This document shows positions 1 through 11,221 of a DNA stretch of 32,898 nucleotides, one piece after another. Where the stretch lies: contig NW_003126719.1 of the NCBI RefSeq assembly GCF_000003605.2, forward strand, positions 1 to 32,898, written 5' to 3'. Both the position numbers and the translations under genes were made by a program. Source of the DNA: Saccoglossus kowalevskii (taxonomy: Eukaryota; Hemichordata; Enteropneusta; Harrimaniidae). Position 1 is the stretch's first letter; each line of letters begins with the position of its first letter. Under the pieces are notes generated by a model. That model had not been told where the DNA came from. It was given only the letters and a program-made list of their open reading frames with translations, and did no database searches.

Positions 1-64
1 TAACTTCTAATGTAAATTATATGTCAGTACATGTGTGTGATATCTACTTGAATCATTGACATAA
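1..64 (+). repeat. Partial S-module at the left edge
   Basis: The window opens inside a unit carrying the rare TTATATGTC state (from base 17) followed by ACTTGAATCATT, then a GATATCAAC unit. The same run occurs at 17254-17400 and 27895-28010, and with an extra base at 24886-25010. Its first bases, TAACTTCTAATG, are shorter than the usual form, which fits either the window cut or a further small deletion. Confidence 0.65.
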
Positions 65-131
65 CTCACACTTCTGATGTAAATTCTATATCAGTACATG
101 TGTGTGATATCAACTTTAATCACTGACATAA

Positions 132-198
132 CTCACACTTCTGATGTAAATTCTATATCAGTACATGTGTGTGATATCTACTTTAATCACTGACATAA
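132..198 (+). repeat. Representative typical 67-bp unit
   Basis: This copy matches the commonest state at every position and serves as the numbering reference (unit position n = 131 + n). It contains an imperfect dyad at unit 10-30 (141-161, centre on unit 20): eight Watson-Crick pairs, one G-T and one A-C. A 13-bp alternating purine-pyrimidine tract, GTACATGTGTGTG, lies at unit 30-42 (161-173). ATATCA at 24-29 (155-160) is a perfect 6-bp inverted repeat of TGATAT at 41-46 (172-177). The palindromes GTAC (30-33), ACATGT (32-37) and GATATC (42-47) recur in most units. The two halves, 11-40 and 41-67 plus 1-10, share TGAT, ATCA and ACAT in the same order. Confidence 0.9.
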
Positions 199-533
199 CT
201 AACACTTCTGATGTAAATTCTATATCAGTACATGTGTGTGATATCTACTTTAATCATTGACATAACTCACACTTCTGATGTAAATTCTATATCAGTACAT
301 GTGTGTGATATCTACTTTAATCACTGACATAACTCACACTTCTGATGTAAATTCTATATCAGTACATGTGTGTGATATCTACTTTGATCATTTACATAAC
401 TGACACTTCTAATGTAAATTCTATATCAGTACATGTGTGTGACATCTACTTTAATCATTGACATAACTCACACTTCTGATGTAAATTCTATATCAGTACA
501 TGTGTGTGATATCTACTTTAATCATTGACATAA

Positions 534-663
534 CTCACACTTCTGATGTAAATTCTATGTCAGTACATGTGTGATATCTACTTTAATCATTGACATAACT
601 CACTTCTAATGTAAATTATATGTCAGTACATGTGTGTGATATCTACTTTAATCATTGACATAA
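534..663 (+). repeat. S-module: two consecutive 65-bp units
   Basis: Two short units stand side by side. The first (534-598) lost one TG from the GTGTGT run. The second (599-663) lost AC, so CTCACACTTC reads CTCACTTC, and it carries TAATG and TTATATGTC. This pair recurs at 17189-17318, 24821-24951 and 27830-27959. Here it is followed by ACTTTAATC, whereas the other copies read ACTTGAATC. Confidence 0.85.
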
Positions 664-2256
664 CTCACACTTCTGATGTAAATTCTATGTCAGGACATAT
701 GTGTGATATCTACTTTAATCACTGACATAACTCACACTTCTGATGTAAATTCTATATCAGTACATGTGTGTGATATCTAATTTAATCACTGACATAACTC
801 GCACTTCTGATGTAAATTCTATATCAGTACATGTGTGTGATATCTACTTTAATCATTGACATAACTCACACTTCTGATGTAAATTCTATATCAGTACATG
901 TTTTTGATATCTACTTTAATCATTGACATAACTCACACTTCTGATGTAAATTCTATATCAGTACATGTGTGTGATATCTACTTTAATCACTGACATAACT
1001 CACACTTCTAATGTAAATTCTATATCAGTACATGTGTGTGATATCTAATTTAATCACTGACATAACTCACACTTCTGATGTAAATTCTATATCAGTACAT
1101 GTGTGTGATATCTACTTTAATCATTGACATAACTCACACTTCTGATGTAAATTCAATATCAGTACATGTGTGTGATATCTACTTTAATCACTGACATAAC
1201 TCACACTTCTGATGTAAATTCTATATCAGTACATGTGTGTGATATCTACTTTAATCACTGACATAACTCACACTTCTGATGTAAATTCTATATCAGTACA
1301 TGTGTGTGATATCTACTTTAATCACTGACATAACTCACACTTCTGATGTACATTCTATGTCAGTACATATGTGTGATATCTACTTTAATCACTGACATAA
1401 CTCACACTTCTGATGTAAATTCTATATCAGTACATATGTGTGATATCTACTTTAATCACTGACATAACTCACACTTCTGATGTAAATTCTATATCAATAC
1501 ATGTGTGTGATATCTACTTTAATCACTGACATAACCCACACTTCTGATGTAAATTCTATGTCAGTACATATGTGTGATATCTACTTTAATCACTGACATA
1601 ACTCACACTTCTGATGTAAATTCTATATCAGTACATGTGTGTGATATCTACTTTAATCATTGACATAACTCACACTTCTGATGTCAATTCTATATCAGTA
1701 CATGTGTGTGATATCTACTTTAATCACTGACATAACTCACACTTCTGATGTAAATTCTATATCAGTACATGTGTGTGATATCTACTTTAATCACTGACAT
1801 AACTCACACTTCTGATGTAAATTCTATATCAGTACATGTGTGTGATATCTACTTTAATCACTGACATAACTCACACTTCTGATGTAAATTCTATATCAGT
1901 ACATGTGTGTGATATCTACTTTGATCATTTACATAACTTACACTTCTAATGTAAATTCTATATCAGTACATGTGTGTGACATCTACTTTCATCATTGACA
2001 TAACTCACACTTCTGATGTAAATTCTATGTCAGTACATATGTGTGATATCTACTTTAACCATGACATAACTCACACTTCTGATGTAAATTCTATATCAAT
2101 ACATGTGTGTGATATCTACTTTAATCACTGACATAACTCACACTTCTGATGTAAATTCTATATCAGTACATGTGTGTGATATCTACTTTAATCACTGACA
2201 TAACTCACACTTCTGATGTAAATTCTATATCAGTACATGTGTGTGATATCTACTTT

Positions 2257-2658
2257 GATCATTTACATAACTTACACTTCTAATGTAAATTCTATATCAG
2301 TACATGTGTGTGACATCTACTTTAATCATTGACATAACTCACACTTCTGATGTAAATTCTATATCAGTACATGTGTGTGATATCTACTTTAATCACTGAC
2401 ATAACTCACACTTCTGATGTAAATTCTATGTCAGTACATATGTGTGATATCTACTTTAATCATTGACATAACTCACACTTCTGATGTAAATTCTATATCT
2501 GTACATGTGTGTGATATCTACTTTAATCACTGACATAACTCACACTTCTAATGTAAATTCTATATCAGTACATGTGTGTGATATCTACTTTAATCACTGA
2601 CATAACTCACACTTCTGATGTAAATTCTATATCAGTACATGTGTGTGATATCTACTTT
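2257..2658 (+). repeat. Module A, 6 units (402 bp), left copy
   Basis: It runs from one junction unit to the next. Unit states in order: junction with TAATG and GACATC; typical with CACT; TATGTC with CATATG and CATT; TATATCTG with CACT; TAATG with CACT; typical. The same six states in the same order, including the private TAATG in the fifth unit, occur at 26141-26542, almost 24 kb away. The copy at 27079-27480 differs there by one base. The conserved order shows the module was copied as a block. Confidence 0.85.
2261..2290. repeat. Junction inverted repeat ATTTACAT / ATGTAAAT
   Basis: At junction units, C59 to T and G61 to T turn ACTGACAT into ATTTACAT (2261-2268). This is the exact reverse complement of ATGTAAAT in the next unit (2283-2290), with a 14-base spacer. 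Typical units share only ACAT/ATGT there. The same junction state is present at about 25 places; it is broken by one-base deletions at 16800 and 32840. Being tied to module ends, it is a candidate breakpoint or exchange structure, though it may simply be a good marker. Confidence 0.75.
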
Positions 2659-3096
2659 AATCATTTACATAACCCACACTTCTAATGTAAATTCTATATC
2701 AGTACATGTGTGTGACATCTACTTTAATCATTGACATAACTCACACTTCTGATGTAAATTCTATGTCAGTACATATGTGTGATATCTACTTTAATCACTG
2801 ACATAACTCACACTTCTGATGTAAATTCTATATCAGTACATGTGTGTGATATCTACTTTAATCACTGACATAACTCACACTTCTGATGTAAATTCTATAT
2901 CAGTACATGTGTGTGATATCTACTTTAATCACTGACATAACTCACACTTCTGATGTAAATTCTATATCAGTACATGTGTGTGATATAAACTTTAATCATT
3001 GACATAACTCACACTTCTGATGTAAATTCTATGTCAGTACATGTGTGTGATATCAACTTTAATCACTGACATAACTCACACTTCTGATGTAAATTC

Positions 3097-3140
3097 TATG
3101 TCAGTACATGTGTGTGATATCTACTTTAATCACTGACATA
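3097..3140. repeat. 9-bp inverted repeat within a G26 unit
   Basis: In units with G at position 26, TATGTCAGT (here 3097-3105) is the exact reverse complement of ACTGACATA (3132-3140), leaving a 26-base spacer. In the commoner A26 units one of the nine pairs becomes A-C. When position 59 is T, as in CATTGAC units, one pair becomes G-T. The arrangement recurs wherever TATGTC and CACTGACATA share a unit. It could allow cruciform extrusion or act as a two-sided protein site; neither can be shown from the sequence. Confidence 0.7.
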
Positions 3141-3529
3141 ACTCACACTTCTGATGTAAATTCTATATCAGTACATATGTGTGATATCTACTTTAATCAC
3201 TGACATAACTCACACTTCTGATGTAAATTCTATATCAATACATGTGTGTGATATCTACTTTAATCACTGACATAACCCACACTTCTGATGTAAATTCTGT
3301 GTCAGTACATGTGTGTGATATCTACTTTAATCACTGACATAACTCACACTTCTGATGTAAATTCTATATCAGTACATGTGTGTGATATCTACTTTAATCA
3401 CTGACATAACTCACACTTCTGATGTAAATTCTATATCAGTACATGTGTGTGATTTCTACTTTAATCACTGACATAACTCACACTTCTGATGTAAATTCTA
3501 TATCAGTACATGTGTGTGATATCTACTTT

Positions 3530-4260
3530 GATCATTTACATAACTTACACTTCTAATGTAAATTCTATATCAGTACATGTGTGTGACATCTACTTTAATC
3601 ATTGACATAACTCACACTTCTGATGTAAATTCTATATCAGTACATGTGTCTGATATCTACTTTAATCACTGACATAACTCACACTTCTGATGTAAATTCT
3701 ATATCAGTACATGTGTGTGATATCAACTTTAATCACTGACATAACTCACACTTCTGATGTAAATTCTATATCAGTACATGTGTGTGATATCTACTTTAAT
3801 CACTGACATAACTCACACTTCTGATGTAAATTCTATATCAGTACATGTGTGTGATATCTACTTTAATCATTGACATAACTCACACTTCTGATGTAAATTC
3901 TATATCAGTACATGTGTGTGATATCTAATTTAATCACTGACATAACTCGCACTTCTGATGTAAATTCTATATCAGTACATGTGTGTGATATCTACTTTAA
4001 TCATTGACATAACTCACACTTCTGATGTAAATTCTATATCAGTACATGTGTGTGATATCTACTTTAATCACTGACATAACTCACACTTCTGATGTAAATT
4101 CTATATCAGTACATGTGTGTGATATAAACTTTAATCATTGACATAACTCACACTTCTGATGTAAATTCTATGTCAGTACATGTGTGTGATATCAACTTTA
4201 ATCACTGACATAACTCACACTTCTGATGTACATTCGATGTCAGTACATAAGTGTGATATC
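3530..4260 (+). repeat. Module B-like start joined to a TAATTT/GATATAAAC run
   Basis: It begins with a junction unit, a GACATC unit and a GTGTCTG unit, as module B does at 17774, 26543 and 32302. It then passes into TCTAATTT with CTCGCAC (about 3926-3951), two typical units, GATATAAAC (about 4121), GATATCAAC and GTACATT. The second part matches about 28000-28540 unit by unit, apart from a few one-base changes such as ATTCGATG and ACATAAGTG near 4235-4250. The preceding unit has GATTTC at 3451, seen elsewhere only at 32223, again 79 bases before a junction. Confidence 0.7.
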
Positions 4261-4639
4261 TACTTTAATCATTGACATAACTCACACTTCTGATGTAAAT
4301 TCTATATCTGTACATGTGTGTGATATCTACTTTAATCACTGACATAACTCACACTTCTGATGTAAATTCTATATCAGTACATATGTGTGATATCTACTTT
4401 AATCACTGACATAACTCACACTTCTGATGTACATTCTATGTCAGTACATGTGTGATATCTACTTTAATCACTGACATAACTCACACTTCTGACGTAAATT
4501 CTATATCAGTACATGTGTGTGATATCTACTTTAATCACTGACATAACTCACACTTCTGATGTACATTCTATATCAGTACATGTGTGTGAAAATCTACTTT
4601 AATCACTGACATAACTCACACTTCTGATGTAAATTCTAT

Positions 4640-4783
4640 CTCAATACATGCGTGAGATATACAATTTACTCAGTGACATAACTCACATTTGAGATGTAAA
4701 TTATATCTCAGTACATGTGTGAGATATATACTATACTCAGAGACATAACTCACATTTGAGATGCAAATTATATCTCAGTACGT
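4640..4783 (+). repeat. Island of a divergent 67-bp subfamily
   Basis: Entry is gradual. The unit at 4615-4681 has about eight substitutions but keeps CAATACATG and the AATTTA state found in the homologous unit of other P-blocks. The full divergent unit, 4682-4748, differs from the typical unit at 11 of 67 positions (unit 7, 10, 11, 22, 26, 41, 47, 52, 55, 59, 60), about 84% identity with no indel. The third, starting at 4749, returns abruptly to the typical form at TACGTG (about 4779), where one TG is also missing. I saw no other copies in the window. Exit in mid-unit is expected of unequal exchange or conversion. Confidence 0.9.
4690..4728. repeat. Shifted dyad and perfect 9-bp hairpin in the divergent unit
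   Basis: Bases 4690-4710 form a 21-base dyad centred on unit position 19: nine Watson-Crick pairs and one G-T. The typical unit's dyad is centred on position 20. Substitutions at unit 10, 11, 22 and 26 all produce pairs in the new register. Separately, TATATCTCA (4702-4710) and TGAGATATA (4720-4728) are perfect 9-bp reverse complements with a 9-base loop; typical units manage only 6 bp with an 11-base loop. The long-loop repeat between positions 23-31 and 58-66 is lost in this unit. Confidence 0.8.
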
Positions 4784-6487
4784 GTGTGATATCTACTTTA
4801 ATCACTGACATAACTCACACTTCTGATGTACATTCTATATCAGTACATGTGTGTGATATCTACTTTAATCATTGACATAACTCACACTTCTGATGTAAAT
4901 TCTATATCAGTACATATGTGTGATATCTACTTTAATCACTGACATAACTCACACTTCTGATGTAAATTCTATGTCAGTACATGTGTGTGATATCTACTTT
5001 AATCACTGACATAACTCACACTTCTGATGTAAATTCTATATCAGTACATGTGTGTGATATCTAATTTAATCACTGACATAACTCACACTTCTGATGTAAA
5101 TTCTATGTCAGTACATATGTGTGATATCTACTTTAATCACTGACATAACTCACACTTCTGATGTAAATTCTATATCAGTACATATGTGTGATATCTACTT
5201 TAATCACTGACATAACTCACACTTCTGATGTAAATTCTATGTCAGTACATGTGTGTGATATCTACCTTAATCACTGACATAACTCACACTTCTGATGTAA
5301 ATTCTATGTCAGTATATGTGTGTGATATCTACTTTAATCATTGACATAACCCACACTTCTGATGTACATTCTATATCAGTACATGTGTGTGATATCTACT
5401 TTATTCACTGACATAACTCACACTTCTGATGTAAATTCTATGTCAGTACATGTGTGTGATATAAACTTTAATCATTGACATAACTCACACTTCTGATGTA
5501 AATTCTATGTCAGTACATGTGTGTGATATAAACTTTAATCATTGACATAACTCACACTTCTGATGTAAATTCTATATCAGTACATATGTGTGATATCTAC
5601 TTTAATCACTGACATAACTCACACTTCTAATGTAAATTCTATATCAGTACATGTGTGTGATATCTACTTTAATCATTGACATAACTCACACTTCTGATGT
5701 AAATTCTATATCAGTACATATGTGTGATATCTACTTTAATCACTGACATAACTCACACTTCTGATGTAAATTCTATGTCAGTACATATGTGTGATATCTA
5801 CTTTAATCACTGACATAACTCACACTTCTGATGTAAATTCTATATCAGTACATGTGTGTGATATCTACTTTAATCACTGACATAACTCACACTTCTGATG
5901 TAAATTCTATATCAATACATGTGTGTGATATCTACTTTGATCATTTACATAACTCACACTTCTAATGTAAATTCTATATCAGTACATGTGTGTGATATCT
6001 ACTTTAATCATTGACATAACCCACACTTCTGATGTACATTCTATGTCAGTACATGTGTGATATCTACTTTATTCATTGACATAACCCACACTTCTGATGT
6101 AAATTCTATATCAGTACATGTGTGTGATATCTACTTTAATCACTGACATAACTCACACTTCTGATGTAAATTCTATATCAGTACATGTGTGTGATATCTA
6201 CTTTAATCATTGACATAATTCACACTTCTGATGTAAATTCTATGTCAGTACATGTGTGTGATATCTACTTTAATCACTGACATAACTCACACTTCTGATG
6301 TAAATTCTGTGTCAGTACATGTGTGTGATATCTACTTTAATCACTGACATAACTCACACTTCTGATGTAAATTCTATGTCAGTACATATGTGTGATATCT
6401 ACTTTAATCACTGACATAACTCACACTTCTGATGTAAATTCTATGCCAGTACATATGTGTGATATCTACTTTAATCATTGACATAAC

Positions 6488-7743
6488 TCACACTTCTGAT
6501 GTAAATTCTATGTCAGTACATGTGTGTGATATCTACTTTAATCACTGACATAACTCACACTTCTGATGTAAATTCTATGTCAGTACATGTGTGTGATATA
6601 AACTTTAATCATTGACATAACTCACACTTCTGATGTAAATTCTATGTCAGTACATGTGTGTGATATAAACTTTAATCATTGACATAACTCACACTTCTGA
6701 TGTAAATTCTATGTCAGTACATATGTGTGATATCTACTTTAATCATTGACACAACTCACACTTCTGATGTAAATTCTATATCAGTACATGTGTGTGATAT
6801 CTACTTTAATCACTGACATAACTCACACTTCTGATGTACATTCTATGTCAGTACATGTGTGTGATATCTACTTTAATCACTGACATAACTCACACTTCTG
6901 ATGTAAACTCTATATCAGTACATATGTGTGATATCTACTTTAATCACTGACATAACTCACACTTCTGATGTAAATTCTATATCAATACATGTGTGTGATA
7001 TCTACTTTAATCACTGACATAACCCACACTTCTGATGTAAATTCTGTGTCAGTACATGTGTGTGATATCTACTTTAATCACTGACATAACTCACACTTCT
7101 GATGAATATTCTATGTCAGTACATATGTGTGATATCTACTTTAATCACTGACATAACTCACACTTCTGACGTAAATTCTATATCAGTACATGTGTGTGAT
7201 ATCTACTTTAATCACTGACATAACTCACACTTCTGATGTAAATTCTATGTCAGTACATATGTGTGATATCTACTTTAATCACCGACATAACCCACACTTC
7301 TGATGTACATTCTATGTCAGTACATGTGTGATATCTACTTTAATCACTGACATAACTCACACTTCTGACGTAAATTCTATATCAGTACATGTGTGTGATA
7401 TCTACTTTAATCACTGACATAACTCACACTTCTGATGTACATTCTATATCAGTACATGTGTGTGATATCTACTTTAATCACTGACATAACTCACACTTCT
7501 GATGTAAATTCTATATCAATACATGTGTGTGATATCTAATTTAATCACTGACATAACTCACACTTCTGATGTAAATTCTATATCAGTACATGTGTGTGAT
7601 ATCTACTTTAATCACTGACATAACTCACACTTCTGATGTAAATTCTATGTCAGTACATGTGTGTGATATCTACTTTAATCACTGACATAACTCACACTTC
7701 TGATGTAAATTCTATATCAGTACATGTGTGTGATATCTACTTT
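6488..7743 (+). repeat. 1.26-kb duplicated block, copy 1
   Basis: Unit-by-unit identical order to 9966-11221 at a constant offset of 3478 bases. Shared landmarks: GATATAAAC twice, GACACAAC (6750), GTACATT, GTAAACTC (6903), CAATACATG, TCTGTGTC, GACGTAAATT twice, CACCGACATAACCC (7281), a TG-deleted GTACATT unit and TAATTT. By eye I found about four substitutions between the copies, at GATGAATATT (7103) here and at AGTATATG and CATTACTC in the other. A junction unit follows immediately at 7744. Confidence 0.85.
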
Positions 7744-8305
7744 GATCATTTACATAACTCACACTTCTAATGTAAATTCTATATCAGTACATGTGTGTGA
7801 TATCTACTTTAATCATTGACATAACCCACACTTCTGATGTACATTCTATGTCAGTACATGTGTGATATCTACTTTAATCATTGACATAACCCACACTTCT
7901 GATGTAAATTCTATATCAGTACATGTGTGTGATATCTACTTTAATCACTGACATAACTCACACTTCTGATGTAAATTCTATGTCAGTACATGTGTGTGAT
8001 ATCTACTTTAATCACTGACATAACTCACACTTCTGATGTAAATTCTATATCAGTACATGTGTGTGATATCTAATTTAATCACTGACATAACTCACACTTC
8101 TGATGTAAATTCTATGTCAGTACATATGTGTGATATCTACTTTAATCACTGACATAACTCACACTTCTAATGTAAATTCTATATCAGTACATGTGTGTGA
8201 TATCTACTTTAATCATTGACATAACTCACACTTCTGATGTAAATTCTATATCAGTACATATGTGTGATATCTACTTTAATCACTGACATAACTCACACTT
8301 CTGAT

Positions 8306-9430
8306 GTACATTCTATGTCAGTACATGTGTGATATCTACTTTAATCACTGACATAACTCACACTTCTGACGTAAATTCTATATCAGTACATGTGTGTGAT
8401 ATCTACTTTAATCACTGACATAACTCACACTTCTGATGTACATTCTATATCAGTACATGTGTGTGATATCTACTTTAATCACTGACATAACTCACACTTC
8501 TGATGTAAATTCTATATCAATACATGTGTGTGACATCTAATTTAATCACTGACATAACTCACACTTCTGATGTAAATTCTATATCAGTACATGTGTGTGA
8601 TATCTACTTTAATCACTGACATAACTCACACTTCTGATGTAAATTCTATGTCAGTACATGTGTGTGATATCTACTTTAATCACTGACATAACTCACACTT
8701 CTGATGTACATTCTATATCAGTACATGTGTGTGATATCTACTTTAATCATTGACATAACTCACACTTCTGATGTAAATTCTATATCAGTACATGTGTGTG
8801 ATATCTACTTTAATCACTGACATAACTCACACTTCTGATGTAAATTCTATGTCAGTACATGTGTGTGATATCTACTTTAATCACTGACATAACTCACACT
8901 TCTGATGTAAATTCTATATCAGTACATGTGTGTGATATCTAATTTAATCACTGACATAACTCACACTTCTGATGTAAATTCTATGTCAGTACATATGTGT
9001 GATATCTACTTTAATCACTGACATAACTCACACTTCTGATGTAAATTCTATATCAGTACATATGTGTGATATCTACTTTAATCACTGACATAACTCACAC
9101 TTCTAATGTAAATTCTATATCAGTACATGTGTGTGATATCTACTTTAATCATTGACATAACTCACACTTCTGATGTAAATTCTATATCAGTACATATGTG
9201 TGATATCTACTTTAATCACTGACATAACTCACACTTCTGATGTAAATTCTATGTCAGTACATGTGTGTGATATCTACCTTAATCACTGACATAACTCACA
9301 CTTCTGATGTAAATTCTATGTCAGTATATGTGTGTGATATCTACTTTAATCATTGACATAACCCACACTTCTGATGTACATTCTATATCAGTACATGTGT
9401 GTGATATCTACTTTATTCACTGACATAACT
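8306..9430 (+). repeat. P-Q superblock, copy 2
   Basis: Order: TG-deleted GTACATT, GACGTAAATT, GTACATT/TATATC, CAATACATG with GACATC and TAATTT, typical, TATGTC, GTACATT, typical, TATGTC, TAATTT, TATGTC/CATATG, TATATC/CATATG, a TAATG unit, TATATC/CATATG, TACCTTAATC (9275), AGTATATG with ATAACCC, GTACATT with TTTATTCAC. Relative to copy 3 it lacks three units in the middle and has two extra (TAATG and CATATG) before TACCTT, showing gain and loss of whole units. Confidence 0.75.
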
Positions 9431-9965
9431 CACACTTCTGATGTAAATTCTATATCAGTACATGTGTGTGATATCTACTTTAATCACTGACATAACCCAC
9501 ACTTCTGATGTAAATTCTATGTCAGTACATATGTGTGATATCTACTTTAATCACTGACATAACTCACACTTCTGATGTAAATTCTATGTCAGTACATGTG
9601 TGTGATATCTACTTTAATCACTGACATAACCCACACTTCTGATGTACATTCTATATCAGTACATGTGTGTGATATCTACTTTATTCACTGACATAACTCA
9701 CACTTCTGATGTAAATTCTATATCAATACATGTGTGTGATATCTACTTTAATCACTGACATAACCCACACTTCTGATGTAAATTCTATGTCAGTACATAT
9801 GTGTGATATCTACTTTAATCACTGACATAACTCACACTTCTGATGTAAATTCTATGTCAGTACATGTGTGTGATATCTACTTTAATCACTGACATAACTC
9901 ACACTTCTGATGTAAATTCTATATCAGTACATGTGTGTGATATCTACTTTAATCACTGACATAAC

Positions 9966-11221
9966 TCACACTTCTGATGTAAATTCTATGTCAGTACATG
10001 TGTGTGATATCTACTTTAATCACTGACATAACTCACACTTCTGATGTAAATTCTATGTCAGTACATGTGTGTGATATAAACTTTAATCATTGACATAACT
10101 CACACTTCTGATGTAAATTCTATGTCAGTATATGTGTGTGATATAAACTTTAATCATTGACATAACTCACACTTCTGATGTAAATTCTATGTCAGTACAT
10201 ATGTGTGATATCTACTTTAATCATTGACACAACTCACACTTCTGATGTAAATTCTATATCAGTACATGTGTGTGATATCTACTTTAATCACTGACATAAC
10301 TCACACTTCTGATGTACATTCTATGTCAGTACATGTGTGTGATATCTACTTTAATCACTGACATAACTCACACTTCTGATGTAAACTCTATATCAGTACA
10401 TATGTGTGATATCTACTTTAATCACTGACATAACTCACACTTCTGATGTAAATTCTATATCAATACATGTGTGTGATATCTACTTTAATCACTGACATAA
10501 CCCACACTTCTGATGTAAATTCTGTGTCAGTACATGTGTGTGATATCTACTTTAATCACTGACATAACTCACACTTCTGATGTAAATTCTATGTCAGTAC
10601 ATATGTGTGATATCTACTTTAATCACTGACATTACTCACACTTCTGACGTAAATTCTATATCAGTACATGTGTGTGATATCTACTTTAATCACTGACATA
10701 ACTCACACTTCTGATGTAAATTCTATGTCAGTACATATGTGTGATATCTACTTTAATCACCGACATAACCCACACTTCTGATGTACATTCTATGTCAGTA
10801 CATGTGTGATATCTACTTTAATCACTGACATAACTCACACTTCTGACGTAAATTCTATATCAGTACATGTGTGTGATATCTACTTTAATCACTGACATAA
10901 CTCACACTTCTGATGTACATTCTATATCAGTACATGTGTGTGATATCTACTTTAATCACTGACATAACTCACACTTCTGATGTAAATTCTATATCAATAC
11001 ATGTGTGTGATATCTAATTTAATCACTGACATAACTCACACTTCTGATGTAAATTCTATATCAGTACATGTGTGTGATATCTACTTTAATCACTGACATA
11101 ACTCACACTTCTGATGTAAATTCTATGTCAGTACATGTGTGTGATATCTACTTTAATCACTGACATAACTCACACTTCTGATGTAAATTCTATATCAGTA
11201 CATGTGTGTGATATCTACTTT
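9966..11221 (+). repeat. 1.26-kb duplicated block, copy 2
   Basis: Partner of 6488-7743. Its own differences are AGTATATG near 10129 and CATTACTC near 10631; GTAAACTC is at 10381 and CACCGACAT at 10759. It ends where ATCACGACAT and CTTCGATG, two adjacent one-base deletions at about 11227 and 11245, begin a unit absent from copy 1. P-Q superblock copy 3 starts inside it at about 10783, so the two block systems overlap. Confidence 0.85.

Larger units (their letters stand above)
1..4639 (+). repeat. Array zone I: junction-type modules
   Basis: About 69 units, nearly all 67 bp. This zone carries GATCATTTACATAACTT junction units (with TG, TT or CC in the last two places) at 385, 1923, 2257, 2659 and 3530, each followed by a TAATG unit with GACATC. 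The CTAATTTAATCACTGACATAACTCGCAC marker type occurs near 780 and 3930. The composition matches the outer parts of zone III, so the two probably exchanged or duplicated blocks. The last 200 bases (about 4430-4600) already show zone II markers: a TG-deleted GTACATT unit, then GACGTAAATT, then GTACATT again. A GAAAATC unit near 4588 is a one-off 68-bp unit. Confidence 0.75.
4430..5430 (+). repeat. P-Q superblock, copy 1 (contains the divergent island)
   Basis: P part: a TG-deleted GTACATT unit, a GACGTAAATT unit, a GTACATT/TATATC unit, then a CAATACATG unit. Q part: TCTAATTT, TATGTC/CATATG, TATATC/CATATG, TACCTTAATC (5263), AGTATATG with ATAACCC, then GTACATT with TTTATTCAC. The same order recurs near 8306-9430 and 10783-11990. 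In this copy, about two divergent units occupy the place where the other copies have typical TATATC and TATGTC units. Confidence 0.75.

Noticed and set aside
4761-4768. An octamer-type site ATGCAAAT in the third divergent unit
   Set aside because: It is a one-base variant of the ATGTAAAT present in every unit and occurs once; chance is sufficient.
4640-4783. A transposon or foreign insertion at the island
   Set aside because: The island keeps the 67-bp phase, aligns to the satellite over its full length, and has no terminal repeats or target-site duplication.
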